DNA from: Oceanimonas marisflavi
GTDB lineage: Bacteria; Pseudomonadota; Gammaproteobacteria; Enterobacterales; Aeromonadaceae
Direction: 5' to 3'
Length of the DNA stretch: 64,000 nucleotides
NCBI RefSeq assembly: GCF_003049725.1
Contig: NZ_QAGM01000009.1
Location: 1-64,000, forward strand
The notes beneath the pieces are model-generated. The model saw only the letters and a program-made list of their open reading frames with translations. It was not told the origin of the DNA and made no database searches. Positions within the stretch are counted from its first letter, which is position 1, and each line of letters begins with the position of its first letter. This document shows positions 52,867 to 61,902 of the stretch, in pieces. Position numbers and translations under genes: made by a program.

Positions 52867-52911
52867 GGCCAGGTTTCAACAACACTATTTCTCAACAGGT
52901 ACGGCATAATT

Positions 52912-53439
52912 ATGGCAAGTGTAGGTCTGTTTTTTGGAAGTGATACCGGCAATACCGAAGCCGTGGCAAAGATGATCCAGAAAGAGCTGGGCAAACATCT
53001 GGTCGAGGTTCACGATATTGCCAAGAGCACCAAGGAAGACATCGCCGGTTTCGATCTGCTGTTGCTGGGCATTCCCACCTGGTATTACGGCGAGTCCCAG
53101 GCCGACTGGGACGACTTCTTCCCCGAACTGGAGCAAATCGACTTCAACGACAAGCTGGTTGCCATTTTCGGTTGTGGCGATCAGGAAGACTACGCCGAGT
53201 ATTTCCTCGATGCCATGGGCACCCTGAAAGACATTATTGAACCCAGAGGTGCTATCATCATCGGCCACTGGCCCACCGAAGGATACGACTTTGAAGCATC
53301 CCGCGCGCTGGTGGACGACGCCCATTTTGTGGGCCTGGGCATCGATGAGGATCGCCAGCCCGAGCTGACCCAGGACAGGGTCAAGTCCTGGTGCAAACAG
53401 GTCTATGAAGAAATGTGCCTGAAAGAGCTGGAAGCATAA
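52912..53439 (+). CDS. fldA: Flavodoxin I
   Basis: 175-aa FMN protein (E. coli FldA 176), an electron carrier for radical-SAM and other reductive enzymes. The FMN phosphate loop GLFFGSDTGNTEAVAKM and flavin-stacking regions IPTWYYGESQADWDD and GCGDQEDYAEYFLDAMG are present. The ATG at 52912 follows a weak site (ACAGGTACGG). It ends at a strong terminator; fur lies 1.8 kb further on, past ldt and lpp. Confidence 0.96.
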   Translation: MASVGLFFGSDTGNTEAVAKMIQKELGKHLVEVHDIAKSTKEDIAGFDLLLLGIPTWYYGESQADWDDFFPELEQIDFNDKLVAIFGCGDQEDYAEYFLDAMGTLKDIIEPRGAIIIGHWPTEGYDFEASRALVDDAHFVGLGIDEDRQPELTQDRVKSWCKQVYEEMCLKELEA

Positions 53440-53460
53440 CGCGACAATCCGGGTCTTTAA

Positions 53461-53487
53461 GGGATGCGCCGGGCGCATCCCTTTTTT
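53461..53487 (+). terminator. fldA terminator
   Basis: GGGATGCG-CCGG-GCGCATCCC-type stem followed by six Ts. Confidence 0.9.
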
Positions 53488-53537
53488 GTGCAACAAGAGT
53501 ATGATTCCGGTTAACACCAGATTAAGAGAACCAAGTA

Positions 53538-54446
53538 ATGAAGCTGTTAAGTATCATGCTGCTCACCCTGCTCCTGCCATTATCCCTGGCCCAGGCAGCA
53601 GTGCGCCCCCTGCCTCTGCCCGCAGACAAAGGCCAGCCGGTAGGGCAAATTCTGATCCATACCGCTCAGGAAGGCGATACCCTCGCCGCCCTGGCGCGCT
53701 ATTACGGAGTCAGTCCCATTCTGATCATGGCTGCCAACCCGGATCGGGATCTGCTGCTGCTGCGCCCCGGTGACCGGGTGGTGATCCCCAATCAGATGCT
53801 GCTGCCCCGGGCAGAAACCCAGGGCATTGTCATCAACCTGGCCGAACTGCGTCTGTATTACTATCCGGAAAATGAAGATCAGGTGTATGTGTTTCCCATC
53901 GGTATCGGACGGGTAGGCCGGGCCACGCCTGAAATGGTCACCTCCATTTCCCAGATGCGGGAAAATCCGACCTGGACGCCGACGGCCAATACCCGGCGTG
54001 AATACGCTGCCAAGGGCATTGCCCTGCCCGCCGTGGTGCCGGCCGGCCCGGATAACCCTCTGGGGGACTACGCCATGCGCCTGGCCTATGGCAGTGGTGA
54101 ATACCTGATCCACGGCACCAATGATCCACTGGATGTAGGCCTGCGCTCCAGTGCCGGTTGCATTCGCATGTATCCGGAGCATGTAGAGTGGTTGTTCAGT
54201 CAGGTGAACAAGGGCACCCGCGTGCAGATCGTCAACCAGTCGCTGAAGGTCAGCACCGATGAGTATGGCCAGACCTTTGTGGAATCCCACGAGCCCCTCA
54301 CTCCGGAAGGTGAGGTGGATACCCGTCCCATCGATATGAGCGAGCTGGCACCGCTGCTGCAGAACGGCCTCGACAGAAGCACGCTGGAACGCATTATCAG
54401 CCAGCAGCAGGCCACACCACAGCTGGTGGGGCAGAGCCTTTACTGA
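53538..54446 (+). CDS. L,D-transpeptidase with LysM domain (LdtA/ErfK/YcfS type)
   Basis: 302-aa periplasmic enzyme. It has a signal peptide (KLLSIMLLTLLLPLSLAQA), a LysM peptidoglycan-binding domain (GDTLAALARYYGVSPILIMAANP, ending DRVVIPNQ) and a YkuD catalytic domain with His192 (YLIHGTND) and nucleophile Cys208 (SSAGCIRM). E. coli relatives attach the C-terminal Lys of Lpp to peptidoglycan or make 3-3 crosslinks. The convergent next gene here is lpp, which points to the Lpp-anchoring role. The terminator at 54452 follows. Confidence 0.93.
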   Translation: MKLLSIMLLTLLLPLSLAQAAVRPLPLPADKGQPVGQILIHTAQEGDTLAALARYYGVSPILIMAANPDRDLLLLRPGDRVVIPNQMLLPRAETQGIVINLAELRLYYYPENEDQVYVFPIGIGRVGRATPEMVTSISQMRENPTWTPTANTRREYAAKGIALPAVVPAGPDNPLGDYAMRLAYGSGEYLIHGTNDPLDVGLRSSAGCIRMYPEHVEWLFSQVNKGTRVQIVNQSLKVSTDEYGQTFVESHEPLTPEGEVDTRPIDMSELAPLLQNGLDRSTLERIISQQQATPQLVGQSLY

Positions 54447-54451
54447 AAACG

Positions 54452-54477
54452 GAAAAAGCGCTTGCGAGCGCTTTTTC
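54452..54477. terminator. Terminator of the L,D-transpeptidase gene
   Basis: Perfect 11-bp stem GAAAAAGCGCT / AGCGCTTTTTC with loop TGCG. Confidence 0.9.
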
Positions 54478-54486
54478 ATACTATAA

Positions 54487-54516
54487 AAAAAGGCCTGACA
54501 TTCGTCAGGCCTTTTT
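54487..54516. terminator. lpp terminator
   Basis: Perfect 13-bp stem AAAAAGGCCTGAC-ATTC-GTCAGGCCTTTTT; in the minus direction it ends lpp. Confidence 0.93.
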
Positions 54517-54534
54517 GATATCTGGATGGAACTG

Positions 54535-54777
54535 TTACTTGGTGTAACGGCCCATTTGATCCAGACGAGAGTTGGCGCGATCGGCAGAAGCGCGGGCTTC
54601 GGCAACGTCGGCAGCCAGACGATCAATCTTGGCAGCGTTGGACTGCTGGCCCTGCTGAACAGCCTGAACGTCCTGAGACAGCATGTCCAGTTTCTCTTCC
54701 AGAGCGGTAGTAGAGCTACAACCGGCCAGCATCAGAGCACCAACAACACCACCAACCATCATCATTTTATTACGCAT
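54535..54777 (-). CDS. lpp: Lpp, major outer membrane (Braun) lipoprotein
   Basis: 80-aa precursor. The signal ends in lipobox LAGC, giving lipidated Cys20 and a 61-residue mature chain. The body is a heptad-patterned coiled coil (LEEKLDMLSQDVQAVQQ, AAKIDRLAADVAEARASADRANSRLDQMGRY) for trimer formation. It ends in Lys80, the residue joined to peptidoglycan. It has a strong AAGGAG site, a good promoter and a strong terminator, as expected for a very abundant protein. It faces the L,D-transpeptidase gene likely to crosslink it. Confidence 0.95.
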   Translation of the reverse strand: MRNKMMMVGGVVGALMLAGCSSTTALEEKLDMLSQDVQAVQQGQQSNAAKIDRLAADVAEARASADRANSRLDQMGRYTK

Positions 54778-54828
54778 TACCTGCTCCTTGTTTTAAATGG
54801 GAGTCAAAAAGACCACATTGGCGAGCTA

Positions 54829-54858
54829 AGTATGAACGAAGTTCAGCACTTATCGCAA
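54829..54858 (-). promoter_or_regulatory. lpp promoter
   Basis: Minus strand: TTGCGA (54853-54858), 18 bp, CATACT (54829-54834), with a short leader to the lpp ATG at 54777. Confidence 0.6.
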
Positions 54859-55219
54859 ATTATTTTATAGACCATGACATTAGGAATTTTTGCTTAACAT
54901 CATGATTCAGCGATTGTTTGCCGATTTTTTACGCAAATAGTGCATTTGCTCCATTTTGCCATCGAATCGCCGTTTTCATTCCTAAATATTAATAGGAAAT
55001 CCGGGGAGATACTCATCGCACGGTGCGTTGCACGTCGGATTTCGTCGAGTCTGGCACCGGTCTGAGCCGGGGTTCACCATACTCAAATAACACCTTCTGC
55101 TTGCCCTGATGGTCTGCGGGCCCCGGTTTTGCGGCTGTATCGGAATTCGGGTTGCCTTTGGCGGCAGGAAGACGCAGAATTAACACTAATACCCAAATGA
55201 AATGCGAATCGTTGATTTT
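54859..55219. other. lpp-fur intergenic region
   Basis: The left 150 bp are AT-rich and carry the lpp upstream region; the right part becomes GC-rich. I see no gene. A Fur-type site near the fur start would be expected for autoregulation, but the best candidate (TGCGAATCGTTGATT at 55203) matches the 7-1-7 consensus poorly. Confidence 0.4.
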
Positions 55220-55651
55220 ATGGCCGACAACAATCAAGCACTGAAAAAAGCAGGACTCAAGGTAACGCTCCCCCGGGTCAAGATCCTTGAGCTGCTGCAA
55301 CAACCCGAAACCCAGCATGTCAGTGCCGAAGAGCTGTACAAGCTGCTGATCGATCAGGGCGAGGAAATCGGCCTGGCCACCGTCTATCGCGTGCTGAACC
55401 AGTTCGACGATGCCGGCATCGTCACTCGCCATCACTTTGAAGGCGGCAAGTCGGTGTTTGAACTGGCCACCCAGGAGCACCACGACCACCTGGTGTGCCT
55501 CGACTGCGGCAAGGTCATCGAGTTTCACGACGAGGTCATTGAGCAGCGGCAACGCGACATTGCCACTCAGTTCAATATCAAGCTGACCAATCACAGCCTG
55601 TATCTCTACGGTCACTGCAACAACGATCAGTGCGACCATAACGACGAATAA
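55220..55651 (+). CDS. fur: Fur, ferric uptake regulator
   Basis: 143 aa. It is the iron-responsive repressor of uptake genes. The N-terminal winged helix is intact (KAGLKVTLPRVKILELL, GLATVYRVLNQFDDAGIV). Metal-site residues lie in the HHFEGGKSVFELATQEHHDHLVCLDCGKVIEF stretch, with a second Cys pair near the C-terminus (HCNNDQCDHND). The ATG at 55220 gives the E. coli-like ADNNQALKKAGLK start; the ATG at 55202 would add six unconserved residues. It ends at a bidirectional terminator with glnS. Confidence 0.97.
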   Translation: MADNNQALKKAGLKVTLPRVKILELLQQPETQHVSAEELYKLLIDQGEEIGLATVYRVLNQFDDAGIVTRHHFEGGKSVFELATQEHHDHLVCLDCGKVIEFHDEVIEQRQRDIATQFNIKLTNHSLYLYGHCNNDQCDHNDE

Positions 55652-55665
55652 GCCGTTACGGACAC

Positions 55666-55699
55666 AAAAAAGCCGCAGTGTTTCAGCTGCGGCTTTTTT
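55666..55699. terminator. Bidirectional terminator between fur and glnS
   Basis: AAAAAAGCCGCAG ... CTGCGGCTTTTTT, a 13-bp perfect stem with an 8-base loop. Confidence 0.93.
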
Positions 55700-55734
55700 G
55701 TTTTTATGGCCCGGGCTTGCCCGGGCCAGCAGCG

Positions 55735-57396
55735 TCAGACGCCTTCCTTGCCCCAGGAGTCACGCAACGCCACCGTGAGGTTGAACACCAGCGCGTCAGA
55801 CTCACTGTCACGGCAGAAGTAGCCTTCCCGCTCAAACTGGTAGGCCCGCTCCGCCGGTGCCGCCGCCAGTGAGGCTTCTACCACGGCGTTGCTCAGCACC
55901 TGCAGGGAATCCGGGTTCAGGGCCGCCTCAAAGGACTCGGCCGCCCCCGGATTGGGCACGCTGAACAGGCGGTCGTAGAGACGCACCTCGGCAGGCACGC
56001 CGTGACTGGCGGATACCCAGTGGATCACGCCCTTGACCTTGCGGCCGTCGGCGGGATCCTTGCCCAGGGTCTCGGGATCATAGCTGCAGTAGATGGTGGT
56101 AATGTTGCCGGCATCATCCTTTTCCACCCGCTCGGCCTTGATCACATAGGCATTGCGCAACCGCACTTCCTTGCCCAGCACCAGACGCTTGTATTTCTTG
56201 TTGGCCTCTTCCCGGAAATCCGCTTCGTCGATGAAAATTTCCCGGGTAAAGGATAGCTGCCGCTCGCCCATCTCGGGCTTGCTGGGGTGATTGGGGGCCT
56301 TGAGGGTTTCCTCGTGACCTTCCGGCAGGTTTTCAATCACCAGCCGCACCGGGCGCAGCACCGCCATGGCGCGGGGAGCGTTGTCATTGAGATCGTCGCG
56401 AATACAGGCTTCCAGCATGCCCATTTCCACTGTGTTGTCCTGCTTGGTCACGCCGATGCGGCGGCAGAACTCGCGAATGGCCGCCGGCGTATAGCCACGG
56501 CGGCGCAGGCCGGAGATGGTCGGCATGCGCGGATCGTTCCAGCCTTCCACGTGGCCGTCGGTCACCAGCTGGTTGAGCTTGCGCTTGGACATGACGGTGT
56601 ATTCCAGGTTGAGCCGGGAAAACTCGTACTGGCGCGGGTGACACTCAATGCTGATGTTGTCCAGCACCCAGTCGTAGAGGCGGCGGTTGTCCTGAAACTC
56701 CAGGGTACACAGGGAGTGGGTAATGCCTTCCAGCGCATCGGAAATGCAGTGGGTGAAGTCGTACATGGGGTAGATGCACCACTTGTCACCGGTCTGGTGA
56801 TGGTGGGCAAAACGCACCCGGTAGATGACGGGATCACGCATCACCATAAAGGACGACGCCATGTCGATCTTGGCGCGCAGACAGGCGGTGCCTTCGGCAA
56901 ACTCGCCGTTGCGCATGCGGGTGAACAACTCGAGATTTTCTTCCACCGGACGATCCCGGTAAGGGCTGTTGCGGCCGGGGCTGGTCAGGGTGCCGCGGTA
57001 TTCGCGAATTTGCTCCGGGGTGAGCTCGTCCACATAGGCCAGGCCCTTTTCAATCAGCTCAACGGCGTAGCCATAGAGCTTTTCAAAATAGTCGGATGAA
57101 TAATGAATGTCGCCGCTCCACTCAAAGCCCAGCCATTGTACGTCGCGCTTGATGGATTCAACGTATTCCACACTTTCCTTTTCGGGGTTGGTGTCGTCAA
57201 AACGCAGGTTGCATTTGCCCTGATAGTCTTCGGCAATGCCAAAGTTCAGGCAGATGGATTTGGCGTGGCCAATGTGCAGGTAGCCGTTCGGCTCCGGAGG
57301 AAAGCGGGTCTGCACCGACTGATGCTTGCCGCTGGCCAGATCTTCATCAATGATCTGACGAATGAAATTGCTGGGACTGTGGTCCGCCTGACTCAT
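55735..57396 (-). CDS. glnS: Glutaminyl-tRNA synthetase
   Basis: 553 aa (E. coli 554), class I synthetase that charges tRNA-Gln. The HIGH motif is HIGHAKSI ([19 protein letters not shown]) and the KMSKS motif is VMSKRKL. The anticodon-binding beta-barrels occupy the C-terminal ~220 residues. The start ATG at 57396 follows GAGGTGC. It is downstream of phaC on the same strand but separated by a terminator, so probably independently transcribed. Confidence 0.97.
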   Translation of the reverse strand: MSQADHSPSNFIRQIIDEDLASGKHQSVQTRFPPEPNGYLHIGHAKSICLNFGIAEDYQGKCNLRFDDTNPEKESVEYVESIKRDVQWLGFEWSGDIHYSSDYFEKLYGYAVELIEKGLAYVDELTPEQIREYRGTLTSPGRNSPYRDRPVEENLELFTRMRNGEFAEGTACLRAKIDMASSFMVMRDPVIYRVRFAHHHQTGDKWCIYPMYDFTHCISDALEGITHSLCTLEFQDNRRLYDWVLDNISIECHPRQYEFSRLNLEYTVMSKRKLNQLVTDGHVEGWNDPRMPTISGLRRRGYTPAAIREFCRRIGVTKQDNTVEMGMLEACIRDDLNDNAPRAMAVLRPVRLVIENLPEGHEETLKAPNHPSKPEMGERQLSFTREIFIDEADFREEANKKYKRLVLGKEVRLRNAYVIKAERVEKDDAGNITTIYCSYDPETLGKDPADGRKVKGVIHWVSASHGVPAEVRLYDRLFSVPNPGAAESFEAALNPDSLQVLSNAVVEASLAAAPAERAYQFEREGYFCRDSESDALVFNLTVALRDSWGKEGV

Positions 57397-57506
57397 TCAA
57401 TGCACCTCGAAACTGGAAAATGGTGTGATGGGATCAAACGACCATGATCCATGATTCCGGCGCGGGGCTCAATAGGCCCGCCATGATAAAGCCACCAAAA
57501 GCGGAA

Positions 57507-57526
57507 AAGCCGCCCAAAGGCGGCTT
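57507..57526 (-). terminator. phaC terminator
   Basis: Stem AAGCCGCC-CAAA-GGCGGCTT just beyond the phaC stop, followed on the minus strand by the T-rich TTCCGCTTTT. Confidence 0.75.
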
Positions 57527-57530
57527 AATA

Positions 57531-59309
57531 TTACTCTTCCACGGGCAGAGTCTGCTGCACATAGCGGCCCGGGGCCGGCATCAGGCCCGGACATTCCTCG
57601 TTGCCAATGGCGCGGGCGGCAACGGACTTGCCCAGGTGCGGTGTCACCCACTGCTGCCAGTGCGGCCACCAGGAGCCGGCTTCGCGCCTGGCCGAGGCCA
57701 GCCACTGCTCGGGCGACTCAAAGCCTTGTTCACTCAGCCAGTAACCGTACTTGTTTTTGCCCGGAGGGTTGACCACACCGGCCACATGACCTGACTCCCC
57801 CAGCACCAGGGTGGTATCACCGCCCAGCAGTTTTGAGCCGTTGAAGGTGGCGTCCCAGAGGGCGATATGATCGTCCTTGGTCGACAGAAAATAGCTCGGC
57901 GTCTGCACCTTGGACAGATCCACACCAAAGTTGCCCACCTTGACTTCGCCCTTGCTCAGCTTGTTGTCGAGATACAGATCCCGCAGCAGGAAGCTGGCAC
58001 AGGTGGCGCTCAGGTTGGTGCTGTCGCTGTTCCAGTAGAGAATGTCGAAATCTGCCGGCTCTTCGCCCTTGAGGTAGTTGTTGATGTAATAGTTCCAGTA
58101 CAGGCTGTTTTCCCGCAGCAGACTGAAGGTCACCGCCATCTGGCGGCCATCAAAATACCCCTGTTCGTCGTTCATTCGCTCCATGGCGCTGACCACGGGG
58201 TCATTGATAAAGACACCCACTTCTCCGGGCTGAGTAAAATCCAGCAGGGTAGTCAGGAAGGTGGCGCTTTTCACCCTTGGCTTCATACGGCGGGCCGCAT
58301 ACAGCGCCATGGTGCTGGCCAGCAGGGTACCGCCGATGCAGTAACCGATGGCGTTGACTTCCTTCTCGCTGGTGATGCGCTCTATCACCCGAATGGCTTC
58401 CATGGTGCCGGCGTTGATCAGATCCTGAAAACCGATGCTGGCCTGCTCCTTGCCCGGATTGCGCCAGGACATCAGGAACACGGTGTGGCCCTGATCCCTG
58501 AGCCAGCGCACCAGAGAGTTCTGCTCACGCAGATCCAGAATATAGAACTTGTTGATAAAGGGCGGAATCACCAGCAGCGGCGTCTGATGCACCTTGTCGG
58601 TGCTGGCGCCGTACTGGATCAGCTCGAAAATATCGTTGCGGAACACCACCTCACCCGGGGTGGTGGCCAGATCCTTGCCCAGCTCAAAGGCAGACTGGCG
58701 GGTCATGCGAATTTTCAGCAGGTTGGCGCTGTTGGCCAGATCTTCCTGAAACAGATTGATGCCCTTGACCAGGTTCGCCCCCTTTTCTTCCAGAGTACGG
58801 TGCAACAGCTCAGGGTTACTCCAGATAAAGTTGCTGGGCGACAGCGCATTGATGGTCTGACGGAAAAAGAAAATAAGCCGCTGACGCGCCGGCTCCGGCA
58901 GCCCTTCCACCACTTCCAGGGTCTGCATCAGGGAATTGGCAAAGTGCAGGTAAGACTGGCGCAGAAAGTCGAAATTAGGATCGTCCTTCCAGGCCTTGTA
59001 CTGAAAACGCCGGTCGCCGGGCGGATCGGCGATCACGCTCTCGGCACTGGTGTCGAGCGCCCTGACCATGCTGTTCTGACAGATGGCCAGCTGCCCCTGC
59101 CACCATTGCATCTGCATTTCCAGCAAACGCACCGGATTGGCGGCCACGGCATCGTAAAAGGTTTTGAGATCTTCGGCATTCACCCGGGACAATGCCTCGG
59201 TGACCGGGTTGTCGCCCAGACGGCTTCGCTGAATGTCGGCCCAGACGTTTTCATTCCAATGAAAAAACTGACGAATGGGATCGCCGCCCTGAAAAGTATT
59301 CTGCTCCAT
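57531..59309 (-). CDS. phaC: Class I poly(3-hydroxyalkanoate) synthase
   Basis: 592 aa. It polymerises (R)-3-hydroxyacyl-CoA into PHA granules. The lipase-like box GYCIGG has nucleophile Cys324. The Asp of the catalytic triad lies in LSTKDDHIALW and the His in GESGHVAGVVNPP. The family stretch PPFINKFYILDL and SWRNPGKEQASIGFQDL are present. Length and sequence suit a class I enzyme (short-chain monomers, e.g. 3-hydroxybutyrate). It is the last gene of phaB-phaA-phaP-phaC. Confidence 0.96.
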   Translation of the reverse strand: MEQNTFQGGDPIRQFFHWNENVWADIQRSRLGDNPVTEALSRVNAEDLKTFYDAVAANPVRLLEMQMQWWQGQLAICQNSMVRALDTSAESVIADPPGDRRFQYKAWKDDPNFDFLRQSYLHFANSLMQTLEVVEGLPEPARQRLIFFFRQTINALSPSNFIWSNPELLHRTLEEKGANLVKGINLFQEDLANSANLLKIRMTRQSAFELGKDLATTPGEVVFRNDIFELIQYGASTDKVHQTPLLVIPPFINKFYILDLREQNSLVRWLRDQGHTVFLMSWRNPGKEQASIGFQDLINAGTMEAIRVIERITSEKEVNAIGYCIGGTLLASTMALYAARRMKPRVKSATFLTTLLDFTQPGEVGVFINDPVVSAMERMNDEQGYFDGRQMAVTFSLLRENSLYWNYYINNYLKGEEPADFDILYWNSDSTNLSATCASFLLRDLYLDNKLSKGEVKVGNFGVDLSKVQTPSYFLSTKDDHIALWDATFNGSKLLGGDTTLVLGESGHVAGVVNPPGKNKYGYWLSEQGFESPEQWLASARREAGSWWPHWQQWVTPHLGKSVAARAIGNEECPGLMPAPGRYVQQTLPVEE

Positions 59310-59370
59310 TATGTCCCTCCCTGCATGAAAAGGTGACCCCCGGGCACAGGTACAGGTTGCCCGGCAAACA

Positions 59371-59394
59371 GAAAGGGGCCGACGGGCCCCTTTC
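59371..59394 (-). other. Hairpin between phaP and phaC
   Basis: Perfect 10-bp stem GAAAGGGGCC / GGCCCCTTTC with loop GACG, with only a short T-containing tail (TGTTT). It could reduce phaC expression relative to the abundant phasin, or protect the phaP 3' end. Confidence 0.55.
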
Positions 59395-59428
59395 CTTCAT
59401 AGCTAACGACCGGAAAGGCAGCGCCGGC

Positions 59429-59764
59429 TTACTGTTTGGCCGCCTCGGCAGCCAGACCGTCGAGACCGGCCTTGAATTCCTGGGCCAGCTCCGCCAGCTT
59501 TTTGCCATCTTCAATCATCTGCTGGCTGATGCGGGTCATGGTTTCCAGCTGCTTGGCGCCGCTGGTGACCAGCCCTTGTACATCACGTACCTGGCTGTTG
59601 GCCTGCAGCTGAGCCAGACCGATGTCGGCATACTGACGGGCGGCCTCAAGCTGCAGGTTGGTCAGGGCGGTAAAGTTTTTTGCGACCAGCTGATTGTACT
59701 GATACAGGGGGCCAAAGGCTTTTTCGGTCTGATCGTTAAAGGTTTTGAAAATATCCGTGTACAT
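59429..59764 (-). CDS. phaP: Phasin (PHA granule-associated protein)
   Basis: 111 aa, all-helical and amphipathic. It has phasin-family blocks NQTEKAFGPLYQYNQLVAKNFTALTNLQLEAARQYAD and LVTSGAKQLETMTRISQQMIEDGKKLAELAQEFK. It coats PHA granules and limits coalescence. The ATG at 59764 follows AAGGAT. It lies between phaA and phaC on the same strand. Confidence 0.92.
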   Translation of the reverse strand: MYTDIFKTFNDQTEKAFGPLYQYNQLVAKNFTALTNLQLEAARQYADIGLAQLQANSQVRDVQGLVTSGAKQLETMTRISQQMIEDGKKLAELAQEFKAGLDGLAAEAAKQ

Positions 59765-59823
59765 GAGAAGATCCTTAAACTGAGATTCAGTAACAAGGCG
59801 GCGCCGGTGCGCCGCCATTCAGA

Positions 59824-61035
59824 TTACACCCGCTTGAGAATAACAGCGGTGCCCATGCCGCCACCCACACACAGGGAGGCCAGACCCAGGCTGGTATTGC
59901 TGCGCTGCAGCTCATACAGCAGGGTAACCATAATACGGTTACCGGAGGCTCCCAGGGGGTGACCCAGGGCAATGGCGCCGCCGTTTTTGTTGGTCTTTTC
60001 CAGCACCGCCTGTTCGGCCACATCGTGCTCACGGGACAGCTGGCGCACTACGCCCAGAGCCTGACCGGCAAAGGCCTCGTTCAGCTCAAAACGCTCGATA
60101 TCAGCCAGGTTCAGACCGGCCTTGTTCAGCGCCTGGCCAATGGCCGGCACCGGGCCCAGGCCCATGATTTCAGGGTCGATACCGCCCTGACCATAGCTCA
60201 CCACCTCGGCCAGCGGAGTCAGGCCCAGGCGCTCAACGGCAGACTTGCTGGCCACGATGATGGCGCTGCCACCGTCGTTGATGCCAGAGGCGTTGCCCGC
60301 GGTCACAGAGCCGCCGTCACGCTTGAATGCCGGGCGCAGCTTGGCCAGACCGTCGGTGGTGGTGCCGGCCTTGGGGTACTCATCGGTATCGATGGTCAGC
60401 ACTTCCTTGCGGGTTTTCACTTCCACCGGCACGATTTCGTCCTTGAAGAAGCCCGCTTCAATGGCGGCTACCGCCTTGGACTGACTGGCCACGGCCAGCG
60501 CATCCTGCTCTTCACGGCTGATGTTTTCCTGAGCCACCACGTTTTCGGCGGTCACGCCCATGTGGTACTGGTTGAACACGTCGGTCAGACCGTCGCTGAT
60601 CAGCAGATCGGACAGGGTCATGTCGCCCATTTTCTGGCCATTGCGCAGATCGCCTTTCACCACATGAGGAATTTGCGACATGTTTTCGCAACCCGCGGCC
60701 ACTACAACTTCGGCGTCACCGGCCTTGATATGGGCGCAGGCGTCCATCAGGGTTTTCATGCCGCTGCCACAAACCATGTTAAGGGTATAGGCGGGAATGC
60801 CGGCGGGAATACCGGCAGCCAGGGCGGCCTGGCGACCAATGCCCATGCCCTGGCCGGCGCTGACCACGTTACCCACGATCACTTCATTAATATCGTTGCC
60901 GGACAGCTTGGCCTGTTCCAGTGCGCCTTTAATGGCGGCGGCGGCCAGTTCGGCAGGAGAAACCGTTTTCAGCGAGCCCAGAAAGGCGCCGATGGGGGTG
61001 CGTTTAGCCGCAACAATGTATACAGGTTCAGACAT
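59824..61035 (-). CDS. phaA: Acetyl-CoA acetyltransferase (beta-ketothiolase)
   Basis: 403-aa biosynthetic thiolase. It condenses two acetyl-CoA to acetoacetyl-CoA. The acyl-accepting Cys89 is in NMVCGSGMK, His in [14 protein letters not shown], and the second Cys in [21 protein letters not shown] is also typical. Its position between phaB and phaP assigns it to PHA synthesis. It starts 37 bp after the phaB stop. Confidence 0.95.
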   Translation of the reverse strand: MSEPVYIVAAKRTPIGAFLGSLKTVSPAELAAAAIKGALEQAKLSGNDINEVIVGNVVSAGQGMGIGRQAALAAGIPAGIPAYTLNMVCGSGMKTLMDACAHIKAGDAEVVVAAGCENMSQIPHVVKGDLRNGQKMGDMTLSDLLISDGLTDVFNQYHMGVTAENVVAQENISREEQDALAVASQSKAVAAIEAGFFKDEIVPVEVKTRKEVLTIDTDEYPKAGTTTDGLAKLRPAFKRDGGSVTAGNASGINDGGSAIIVASKSAVERLGLTPLAEVVSYGQGGIDPEIMGLGPVPAIGQALNKAGLNLADIERFELNEAFAGQALGVVRQLSREHDVAEQAVLEKTNKNGGAIALGHPLGASGNRIMVTLLYELQRSNTSLGLASLCVGGGMGTAVILKRV

Positions 61036-61072
61036 AATTGTTTTTCACTCCGTAAAATAAAAGCCGCAAGAC

Positions 61073-61819
61073 TTATTGCATGTAAAGGCCGCCGTTAACG
61101 GACAGGGTTTCACCGGTCACGTAACCACCGTGTTCGCCCGCCAGATAAAGTACCGCACCGGCGACTTCTTCGGTGCTCGCCAGACGCTTGAGCGGAATAG
61201 TTGACTTGATGGAATCAAGTACATCTTCACGAATGGCAGTCACCATGGGCGTGGCGGTATAGCCAGGGGCCACGGCATTGACAGTCACGCCGAAACGGGC
61301 GCCTTCAGCAGCCAGCGCCTTGGTAAAGCCAATCATGCCGGCCTTGGCGGCAGAATAGTTGGCCTGGCCAAACTGGCCCTTAAGACCATTTACGGAGGAG
61401 ATATTGATAATACGGCCGCTGCCCAGCTCGCACATCTTGTTGAAAATAGGTTGTGTTACACTGAACAGACTGTTCAGGTTAGTGTCCATTACTTCTTTCC
61501 ACTGATCCCAGGACATCTTTTTAAAGGTCGCGTCACGGGTAATGCCGGCGTTGTTAACCAGCACATCAATGCGGCCCAGCTCCCGCAGGGTATTGCCCAG
61601 AACCTCACCAATCGCTTCATGATCAGACACATCCAGAGCAAGCAGCTGTACATCCTTGCCGGCCAGGCCTTCTTCCTGCAGCCAGTTGGCAGCCTGCTGC
61701 TCTTTGCCGGGACGATGGGTAGCCAGTACCTTGTAGCCGTTGTTTACAAACAAACGGCAAACTTCTGTACCAATTCCACCTGCTGCACCGGTTACCAAAG
61801 CGATTTTTTTGTCGGTCAT
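61073..61819 (-). CDS. phaB: Acetoacetyl-CoA reductase
   Basis: 248-aa SDR enzyme that makes (R)-3-hydroxybutyryl-CoA with NADPH. The cofactor motif TGAAGGIGTEV, NNAGITRD, the Ser-Tyr-Lys catalytic set (NISSVNGLKGQFGQANYSAAKAG) and the C-terminal GGYVTGETLSVNGGLYMQ are all typical of PhaB. I chose the ATG at 61819, since the longer frame to 61912 is unconserved. It is the first gene of the pha operon, with the promoter expected in 61820-62000. Confidence 0.95.
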   Translation of the reverse strand: MTDKKIALVTGAAGGIGTEVCRLFVNNGYKVLATHRPGKEQQAANWLQEEGLAGKDVQLLALDVSDHEAIGEVLGNTLRELGRIDVLVNNAGITRDATFKKMSWDQWKEVMDTNLNSLFSVTQPIFNKMCELGSGRIINISSVNGLKGQFGQANYSAAKAGMIGFTKALAAEGARFGVTVNAVAPGYTATPMVTAIREDVLDSIKSTIPLKRLASTEEVAGAVLYLAGEHGGYVTGETLSVNGGLYMQ

Positions 61820-61888
61820 GAACACTTTACTCCATGTATATACAATATAAAGAAAGCCAAACTTATTTTTGTGCACACTGCCAACAGC

Positions 61889-61902
61889 CATTGTTGACAA
61901 TG
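61889..61902. promoter_or_regulatory. Operator-like repeat upstream of phaB
   Basis: CATTGT-TG-ACAATG, a perfect 6-bp inverted repeat 70 bp upstream of the phaB start. It is a candidate site for a pha regulator; none is encoded nearby. Confidence 0.35.

Noticed and set aside
55196..55222. Fur box at the fur start
   Set aside because: TGCGAATCGTTGATT matches fewer than half of the consensus positions outside the spacer.
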